From Ypsolopha sequella (Eukaryota > Arthropoda > Insecta > Lepidoptera > Ypsolophidae), in the NCBI GenBank assembly GCA_934047225.1, contig OW203984.1:8689201-8753200 (forward strand): DNA of 64,000 nucleotides, written 5' to 3'. The translations under genes were made by a program, and so were the position numbers. This document shows, piece by piece, positions 56,749 to 64,000 of this stretch. Position 1 is the first letter of the stretch, and the number at the start of each line of letters is the position of its first letter. The notes under the pieces are model-generated. The model was not told the origin of the DNA and ran no database searches. It saw only the letters and a program-made list of their open reading frames with translations.

Positions 56749-56866
56749 GATCATGCCAAACTTTTAGTCCGCTCAAAAGTTGCTCTTCCGAAGAACGGCC
56801 CATACATTTTTTCCTGCCGATGCGAATCGCCCCATGTTTAGAGGGGACTAAAAGTTTGGCGCGATC
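56749..56866. repeat. Fold-back hairpin, GATCATGCCAAACTTTTAGTCC arm
   Basis: The left gatcatgccaaacttttagt is complemented by actaaaagtttggcgcgatc at the right. It is preceded at 56700 by a truncated aaaaccggccaagtgcgt start of the GGTTCCGTAC family. Confidence 0.7.
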
Positions 56867-57280
56867 TTAACTCGTTAACTTGTAAAGCCTACTGAGCTCT
56901 GATAATTTTCCTTTTAACTTTGTTACACATACCACTACCGTAAATTTTTTCACATATTCAAAAACAAACGTTTAGCTGGCAGGGGGGAAACACTTGACTC
57001 CAACAATAATATGCAATTTAAAGCCTAATATTTCGCAAACGGATCCCTAAATCATTTACATTCACTCAAAATTCTCTTTATATCCACGAAGTTGCGATTT
57101 TTGTAAAAACTAATTCTGAATTGTTAGTTATACCTACACCACCCAGAGGTTAGGATACAATATAAGCACCATTTATGTCTGACAAGTTCAAAAACTACTC
57201 TAATGCAAATCTAAAGTGTATATTTTCTATGGTGCCAAACATATTCAACAAGATTTATAATATATTTTTTTTATTAAAAC

Positions 57281-57590
57281 ACTTGTACTTGTTGTTTCAC
57301 TTTATTTATATTAACTCCCAACCGGTTTCGGATTTTACTCTATTTTCAAGGGAAGATCTTAATGAAAACATTTTACATGACTCCAGGCTACATTATCATT
57401 GTTTACGTTGCTCAGAGCTAGTGCCTGGAGTCATGTAAAATATTTTAATTAAGAGCTTCCCTTGAAAATGGAGTAAAATCCGAAACCGGTTGGGAGTTAA
57501 TATAAATAAAGTGAAACTACAAGTACAAGTGTTTTAATTCAAGATGTGTTTCAAGTTTCACCAAGTTCTGACAATCGCAAGTATACATTT
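57281..57590. mobile_element. Fold-back element, CCAAC/GTTTCG family, copy 2
   Basis: Arms of about 110 bp with cccaaccggtttcggatttt and attttcaagggaagatctta, loop near 57412. The tail ttcaccaagttctgacaatc, then gcaagtata, follows at 57563-57590. Confidence 0.8.
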
Positions 57591-57965
57591 ATAATTATGT
57601 TAAAGATCTGAATTTGACGCAACCCAAAAAAAATAAAAATATTTCCTTATAAAGAAATGCTACTACAAGGTTGAATTGTTTTTATATTATAATACTATTT
57701 AATATTTTGAATAAACTGACTTGCTTAAATTTATATTTAATTACATTCTTTGTTTTTTAATTTGATTTTTCTTTGCATTGTAGAATAGAATAGAATCATT
57801 TATTGAAATAAATATTACATCATTGTGAGGTCAATCTTATTTAATTCGAATGTTGCATGTGCATTGTGCATGTTTACTTCAATACTTATTTAAGTTATTT
57901 GTATACCTTTGCGGTAGAACATAGAGTTCATAAACCATAATGGAACACCACCTAAGTATAATTTT

Positions 57966-58250
57966 ACATGATTTATACTTGCGATTGTTGGCACTTGATG
58001 AAACATAGAAAGCATCTTGATTTTGAACATAAACACTTGTACTAGTTGTTTCATAACATAATTATATTTGTTGCACACTTCCCGTTGCACACTTCCCAAC
58101 CGGTTTCGGAAATCAATCCATCTTCAGGGGATACAGAATATTTTATATACACTTCCCGTTAAAATATTCTGTATCCCCTGAAGATGGATTGATTTCCGAA
58201 ACCGGTTGGGAAGTGTGCAACGGGAAATGTGCAACAAATATAATTTTACA
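57966..58250. mobile_element. Fold-back element, CCAAC/GTTTCG family, copy 3 (inverted)
   Basis: Begins with the conserved tail in reverse (atacttgcgattgttggcac, ttgatgaaac), then arms with cccaaccggtttcggaaatc and catcttcaggggatacaga. The arm sequences differ from copies 1 and 2 although the motif order is the same. Confidence 0.8.
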
Positions 58251-58806
58251 TTTTGTTTAAAATACCTATGTTCACAAATAAAACATTCTGATTCTGATTC
58301 TGACATGGCGAAACTATAAGTAGTCAGCAAGGAACCCTAAAAACGAGAAGAAAATAGAGAGAAAGATTACGGGATCCCAACCGCTTCAGGTTGTTTTCGA
58401 GCATAGACAATACAGCTCAGAAAGATTATTCTATTGTCTATTGTTCAACATCTTGCGTACAAATAATTCTGTCAACAATCGAAACGGGATACTGCAATCT
58501 TATTGACTCTTACAATCTTACGTATAGCGCCACAAACTTATCTTTCCCGAAGACGAATATTCTAACGTAGTGAATATAGAAGCCATTTTGGTTTGGCCTA
58601 CCGAAACATATAATTTTGGAGTGGCGAATTGTATCTGCTGGTTCAGTCAGATGTATTGACAGAAATCGGTCGCCTGTTATGAGGAGTCTGTAGGCTGTAT
58701 TCGTCTATGGTTTCGATGCTGCTTGGTTTTATCGCGAACAAAACAAATGGGATAATTTCAATTGCTACCAATGCTCCAAGTGTGGGTAACCTTATGAACC
58801 AGCTAG

Positions 58807-58896
58807 CCTAACATGGCTGGCCTTTAACACCCTCCAAACACCATAAAATTTGGTGTTTTGTTGTGTCAAAAGGTGTTGAAAGCCGACCATGTTAGG
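58807..58896. repeat. 90-bp fold-back hairpin
   Basis: cctaacatggctggccttta, then acacc, at the left is complemented by ggtgttgaaagccgaccatg, ttagg at the right. The loop is tttggtgttttgttgtg. Confidence 0.8.
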
Positions 58897-59520
58897 CGAG
58901 CAGGTCGAGATACTTGCTCTTCTCGGTTTCGGCTTTCATTAAGCTCTTAACGTGTGGGATTGAGATATCAACCAAAAACACCCGAAGCTATTGTTCGGTC
59001 AGAATTGTCTTATCCGTGACGACGGACCGATTCAAGTAGAGCGTAGTGGCACACCCCCGACACTTCATAGTCAAGGCTCAAGTTATTTACCTACACTCTC
59101 ACGCGCGCATCTGGCTTGTCCGCACACGCTTGTGTGTGTGCGTGAGCTAGTCTAGGGCTGGCAGCAATCGTGTGAGCGTCGTCGCCCGAGAGGGACACAA
59201 TATAAGTCAGCAACTTATGTGATTCTCTTCCTAAATTTTAGCGTAGTCAAATGTACTACAAGTACAAGGTTAAATTCAATTAGTTGCCGAAATTTGAAAC
59301 ATATGTAGAACATGTCCATATGAATAACTTTTTTAAATAGGATAGTGAAAAATTCTTAAAATTCGTTTTCACCTTTCCATACTGGACGAGTCAGCTGATC
59401 GGAGCAATTTGTATAGGAGGAAGTGAAAAAAAGTTAAGAATTTCGCTTAGCTCCCATACAAACAGTTGTCCATATAGACTAGTACTACCTTTGTTTTGAG
59501 TTTTGCCAAATAATGTTATT
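58897..59520. other. Unannotated DNA
   Basis: Contains gcacacgcttgtgtgtgtgc (near 59120) and a fold-back near 59340-59460 (gtgaaaaattcttaaaattc/gttaagaatttcgct) related to 13108-13283 by its cagctgatcgga core. No gene seen. Confidence 0.45.
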
Positions 59521-59529
59521 TAACCTTAT

Positions 59530-59895
59530 ATATGTATATAAATCGTTACGACCTGAATGCCCCGGGGGGTGTCGGATGTGTTCCGAGTGTGAACTTTGAA
59601 ATGCAAGTCACAGTCCACCCACACTCGGTAAACCCGCGTTTCACCTGCAAATATTACGTCCCAACGTGATGGGTGGTGAGCCCTATCATCGTTCTTCGGG
59701 CACAAATACACTCTTTTTAGGGCATGCAGGTTTCCTTACTATGTTTTCCTTCACTGTTCACAAGTGGTAAGTACCTATTAGCAAATACTATGCACATTAT
59801 GTAAATTCCGAAGAACTCATTGGTGCACGCCCGACCGGAGATCGAACCTTAATCTCAAGATTAAGAGGCCAGCGTTCTACCCCTGAGTTACCGCT
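59530..59895 (-). mobile_element. tRNA-headed SINE, full-length
   Basis: Minus-strand counterpart of 16537-16870: box A (complement of cccctgagtta, 59880-59890), box B (complement of gatcgaacc, 59840-59848), then the complete body with gtttcacctgcaaatattac and ggtgagccctatcatcgttc. It ends near 59530 in tatatgtatataa. The two head sequences agree closely, so the family is tRNA-derived. Confidence 0.85.
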
Positions 59896-60489
59896 GCTTT
59901 TTCGTTACTTTAATATATATTTATATATATATATAGTATGCCTAAGCTTAGTAGGTACCTATATAGTTTCGTATGCATAAATGATCATCATATAATTAAC
60001 AACTACTCAAACATAAATTTTGGAAAAAAAATGAAAACTTGTCAAAACATGGAAAGTTAAAAATGCTGATTTTATTGTTCCAAATGCGTTACTGAACGAA
60101 ATTGTAAGGTTTGATCACGCAATTCTAATTTTTGAAAAAAGGTTTTCCAGGCATCCATAAACACTGCAATAACGCACCATACTGATTAAAAATCAGTATC
60201 GTGATAAAACTTTGAAACAAAACACGCGCGCAGCAAACGAGTGGTAATCGAGCTCTGCCTGACTCCAGATTTCCACTAATTTGCGGGGGACCGCGGGGTA
60301 CGTTAAATTCGCGCGGGGAGGTGAGTGTCGCTTCTTTACGTAGTAATACTTTATATTCTCTGGTAGTGGTTAGGGTCAGCTTAGGGTCAAATATTTTTTT
60401 GTTTATTATTAAAATTGTAGCAGTTTGAAAATACGCTTGATTACACTCAAAAATTAAAAATACTTTTAAAATGTGATAATGACAGGTGG

Positions 60490-60840
60490 TAGAGCTGATG
60501 CCGGGCTCAACTGTGGGGGTACCACCATCTTACTTGGAGACCCGTCGAAGTAATTCGGGGGAGAGTAAGAGGACAGCTCTCAGGCAAAAAACCAGGAGGC
60601 CCACGATGCCTAGGACCGATGGATGGTGGTATATCCATCCCTAATAGCCAGGCCTTATATGGAACATACTGGTGACGGGCAGCGGCGTCACTGGGGCGAC
60701 GGTTCCGGCACCGTGATCACCAACTCGCCTGCCCAGCGTGTGTGAGTATGGACAATTCTTCCAAGACGACCACCGGGAGTGGCAAAGTCCTGGAAAGGCT
60801 TATGTCCAGTATTGGATGAACCTGATAGATGATGAATGTG
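60490..60840 (+). repeat. RTE-like LINE 3' fragment
   Basis: Reads gacccgtcgaagtaattcgg, ccaggaggcccacgatgcct, then ends aaaggcttatgtccagtatt and gatagatgatgaatg. The last part matches the widespread RTE tail in which gccT.TGTCCAGCAGTGGA is followed by TGATGATG repeats. Non-coding here. Confidence 0.6.
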
Positions 60841-61149
60841 ATATCTACGAACATTTTTATTATTTTTCAGGTTATTTCGATATCTAGGGGTTTACGATTT
60901 AGGGTATCCGTACTATTGGGCACAAACCTATGAAAATGCCGAAATTTTCTTAAACATTCATGAGTGCTTAATTCCTGTAATTCGATAGCTATTTCCATAT
61001 ATTTGTTTTTTGTTTGAAAGTTGATTTCAAAGTTTAACATTTACGTATAAAATTTCGTTTTTATTGTCAGTTTGATAAATAAAATTAAATCATAAAAAAA
61101 ATAGTTCGTCCTAAATGCCATCCATTTCCATGATAAGATTCGTAATTTA

Positions 61150-61501
61150 CTTTTTTATAGCTGTCACTTTTCAAAAATGTTATTGTTGTTCCTGTTAGCT
61201 TGACAGTTCTCATTCATACCCAAAAAAATATATATTTGTATACATTTGGAATTTTTCATTCCTATAAAAATGCAAAAATGTTAGTTCTGAAAATTGAGTT
61301 TTCTTTAAATTCGCCGTATAAAACGGACATTTTCGAAATAAACGCGAAAGTGTGTTCGTTGGTTTGTAGTTCTTTGAGCAAAAGATTGGCGTGATTTTTT
61401 GCATAGAGATAGCTTATGAGCCGTAGAGTGACATAGGCTACTTTTTATCTTGAAGAAATTTAAACTATATCAGCGCGGGCGAAGTCGCGGGCAAAAGCTA
61501 G
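61150..61501 (+). mobile_element. Non-autonomous Helitron 3' end
   Basis: Ends with the hairpin gcgcgggcgaagtcgcgggc (61472-61491), aaaag and CTAGT at about 61497-61501, the canonical lepidopteran Helitron 3' terminus. The 5' TC end was not located, so the start is approximate. Only 20 bp separate it from the TTAA MITE at 61526. Confidence 0.75.
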
Positions 61502-61525
61502 TAAAATAATAAAAAACAGTCTTAA

Positions 61526-61883
61526 GGCGCTTTATGCTGCGAAAGTGCTGCCACTTTAGAAAAAAATACTTATTTACTTACTGTATTTGTAGATATGTAA
61601 TGTGTAGATATAGCAATAAACTATTCTTAAATACATAGCTTTCATAGACAACGTCTTTGATGAGCTAAACATTTCTTCAAACTTCTGCTAAAAAAAAGCG
61701 GTCGTTTTTAGCAAAAGTAAAATGTTTAGCTCATCAAAGACGTTATCTATAAAAACTTTGCTATTTAAAAATAGTTTATTGCTATATCTACACATTTACT
61801 TGAGCAGATTTTCAATAAATATTATAGTAAGCAAATAATGTTTTTTTTTCTAAAGTGGCAGCAATTCTGCAGCATATAGCGCC
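61526..61883. mobile_element. TTAA-flanked MITE, family D copy 2, intact
   Basis: 358 bp with TTAA at 61522-61525 and 61884-61887. The ends are ggcgctttatgctgcgaaag and cagcatatagcgcc (inverted with mismatches). The inner arms gagctaaacatttc and aaatgtttagctc are near 61670-61730. It shows the uninterrupted form of 54788-56222. Confidence 0.9.
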
Positions 61884-61887
61884 TTAA

Positions 61888-63130
61888 TAAACAAGATGAA
61901 ACCAATTGCTCTACTTTCTTAAAGAAACATAACCATATACTTAGGAATTATAATATAACATTGTTATTTTATCATATAACAAATAACATATAGCAATATA
62001 CATATAACATATATGTTACAAATAACATATTATGTTAGCTTATATTAATATAACATTTTTGTATTATTGATTTCTAAGTATACCGGGTATAAATGGACTG
62101 GCGTCTTTTAATTCAACCATATATTCTAATATTCTACTGATAAATAAATAAATATTAAGTTGGTCACTTAAACTTCCTAAATAATTTTAAATTATTCGTT
62201 ATAATATAAAAAATAATTTTATTATTGAACGTCAACCGTTGCATTGGCGTGTTCAATGTCTATGGATGCCTATTAAGGCGATTACTGTCGCCAAATTAGC
62301 AGCTCGATGTTTGTCGGTACGAATATTGACGGAAACGACATTAAAATAACGTTCATATCAGCGCGCAATGCATAGTGGCTGTTACGACGCTCGCTGCGTC
62401 CTTGATAGGGGGAAATGGGAGAAAATAATACATTTCATATGGACGTAATTTTTCGATTGAATAATGCTATGTCATGTTTATAGCTATCAAATGTATCTAT
62501 TACTCAAAGCATAAATTAATTAAATCCACCAAGCCGCTTAGGAGCAGTAGGGAATTCAAGCCAAAAAACACAATTTGGTTGAGTTTATTTTTCAAAAAGA
62601 AGTTTTGGTGGTATGAAAAAGAAAAATGTTGCATATGTTGTGTTAGAATTGATAATTTATATACAATTTTTTCAATATTTTTGGTTTGGCCATAAACGAG
62701 GAGTAGGCTTCAGAAAGTACCCATTTGGCAATATTAAGGCCCTTAAGGGGAGGTAGTCGCCAACGACCTTGAGTTCACTTGTTTCGGTACAAATATCGAC
62801 AGAAACTATACTGAAATAACATCCATATCAGCGCGCATTGCATTACGACGTCGCAGGGTCTCCGGATAGCGCATGATAGGGGAAAATAATACTTTTCACA
62901 TGGAAGCGATGGCCGGAAAAAAAATCCATAGATGATTTTTCTAAGCAATATTTTTCTTTAGTGCAAGAAACATACAAATACCATTTTGATGGTTTCAAAG
63001 AAATAACCAATTTCACTTAATATTAGTCTAAATACAGCTTGATTTATTTCCATACTTACTGTTCTTTTAACGCAAGAATAATTCTCAGAAATTTATTTTT
63101 TCCTTATATTTTAAATAACTATTTGATAGG
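61888..63130. other. AT-rich DNA with a diverged direct duplication
   Basis: 62270-62460 and 62745-62910 share tatcagcgcgcattgcat-type, tgtcggtacgaatat/tttcggtacaaatat and cgacagaaac segments in the same order, so a block of about 200 bp is duplicated 480 bp apart. ataacatat words are repeated near 61960-62060. No gene seen. Confidence 0.5.
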
Positions 63131-63134
63131 GATA

Positions 63135-63425
63135 GGCCTTTCATAATTCAAAAACGAATGGTACGAAGGTTAGCTAGGGCACCGCCGGGATCGCCAGCAA
63201 AAAAAACTGCTCATCGACCTTGGCATCCTGACTGTCCCGAGTATTTACATCATGGAACCCCTCCCCTCTGAATTTCCCGATAGGGAGTGTGTGGTCCATG
63301 GATATAATCTTAGGAATATGCAAGACCCGCGCTTACCTAGGCACCGACTGGACAAATATGCCAGATCAGTACATGTTATGGGGGTAAAGAAGGGGATAGA
63401 AATAATTGTTGAAAAGAAAGAAAGA
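63135..63425 (+). pseudogene. CR1-type LINE reverse transcriptase C-terminal remnant
   Basis: Readable in two adjacent frames: IQKRMVRRLARAPP, then DLGILTVPSIYIMEPL and HGYNLRNMQDPRLPRHRLDK. This is the post-RT region shared by CR1/Jockey elements (QKR..R.., LxILTVPSIYI, H.YNTR). The frame shift lies near 63220. No stop follows immediately, but the remainder is simple A/G-rich sequence. Confidence 0.72.
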
Positions 63426-63562
63426 AGAAAGAAAGAAAAATTTATTTGCATAAATTGTGGTATACATAGAGATGGTGAGGTACACAAAATTTGTTCAGCA
63501 CAGTTTACCTTATTCAGGCATGCAAATTTTAGATTAGGTATACATTTTATAATATCTATTGA

Positions 63563-63800
63563 GATGAAATGAGGTCTTCAAACACACTTTTTCTCCTTGT
63601 TTGACGAATGGGAACCATATACAGAAGTCATATATTGAAATATTTATTTGAAATTTTGCTGGCTATTTTAGTTTTTTTATAAAAATTATAAAACTAAAAT
63701 TTTTCGCTTTCGCCCTGAATCCGCCCCTCTCGCACTGAGCGTGTCTTCGCTTGGAGTGACAGTGACAAAAATAAAATTCGCATATCCTCTTAAACAATAT
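63563..63800 (+). repeat. Dispersed repeat, copy 2
   Basis: Same sequence as 12125-12400, with gaggtcttcaaacacacttt at the start and gacagtgacaaaaataaaat near the end. Confidence 0.7.
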
Positions 63801-64000
63801 TATTCCTGTTCAAACAAGACCTATAACAAAGAAATCGGTCTAGTAGTTCTTGTATTACAGTGAAAAAACTGAAGTACTGCGGGTCTACCACGTAATTCTG
63901 ATTTTCATCAACATCAACTTGAGATTGAAATTTGTCGTGCGTTCGACGACACCTGCCTAACATGTCATCTCTTTTGCACGCGTTGAATTTTGCATGCATT
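63801..64000. other. Right-end DNA, nothing recognised
   Basis: Short frames only. The segment catgtcatctcttttgcacg and cgttgaattt near 63960-63990 is the complement of 45220-45242, so it is probably repeat-derived. Confidence 0.4.

Overview
This is an AT-rich stretch of an insect nuclear genome, most likely a moth or butterfly (Lepidoptera). Genes are split by canonical spliceosomal introns. Most of the DNA is transposable-element debris of kinds common in Lepidoptera: Helitron 3' ends with a GC hairpin and CTAG-type terminus, tRNA-headed SINEs, CR1/Jockey- and RTE-type LINE fragments, TTAA-flanked piggyBac relatives, TA-flanked fold-back MITEs, hAT MITEs with 8-bp target duplications, and a family with CCGGCCAAGTGCGAGTC/GGTTCCGTACC ends. 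No computation was available. Exon joins were worked out by reading splice signals and checking phase by hand.

Four host genes can be assembled. (1) Minus strand, 3405-17366: a gene of at least 8 exons encoding an uncharacterised helical protein (403 codons visible, running off the left edge). (2) Minus strand, 17438-19131: two-exon frataxin, a mitochondrial iron-sulfur cluster assembly protein, whose stop lies only 71 bp before the start codon of gene 1. (3) Plus strand, 30271-34357: three-exon, 104-residue Rdx/SelW-fold protein of the MIEN1 type, with a CxxC redox motif and a C-terminal CaaX box. (4) Minus strand, 37315-44152: six-exon molybdenum cofactor sulfurase (maroon-like/MOCOS type, 822 codons).

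The main transposon loci are these. A nearly complete PIF/Harbinger element (about 23445-28915) has a Myb/SANT-like protein gene and a convergent HARBI1-type transposase gene with one in-frame TAG. A 5'-truncated LINE (49141-51945) keeps an 862-codon open frame. A 1128-bp piggyBac deletion derivative (54938-56065) is inserted at TTAA inside an older TTAA-flanked MITE. There are also remnants of a Helitron helicase, an IS630/Tc1-type transposase, an LTR-retrotransposon gag/protease region, and RTE and CR1 reverse transcriptases.

The layout of unusual features centres on host introns. Intron 1 of gene 1 carries eight tandem 110/112-bp units, each containing the 3' splice site and first 31 nt of exon 2 fused to the head of a SINE. 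The last coding bases and stop of the sulfurase gene are followed by two further copies in tandem. The MIEN1-type introns are packed with fold-back MITEs, one ending 34 bp from an exon. From about 44.3 kb to the right end I find no host gene, only mobile-element layers.
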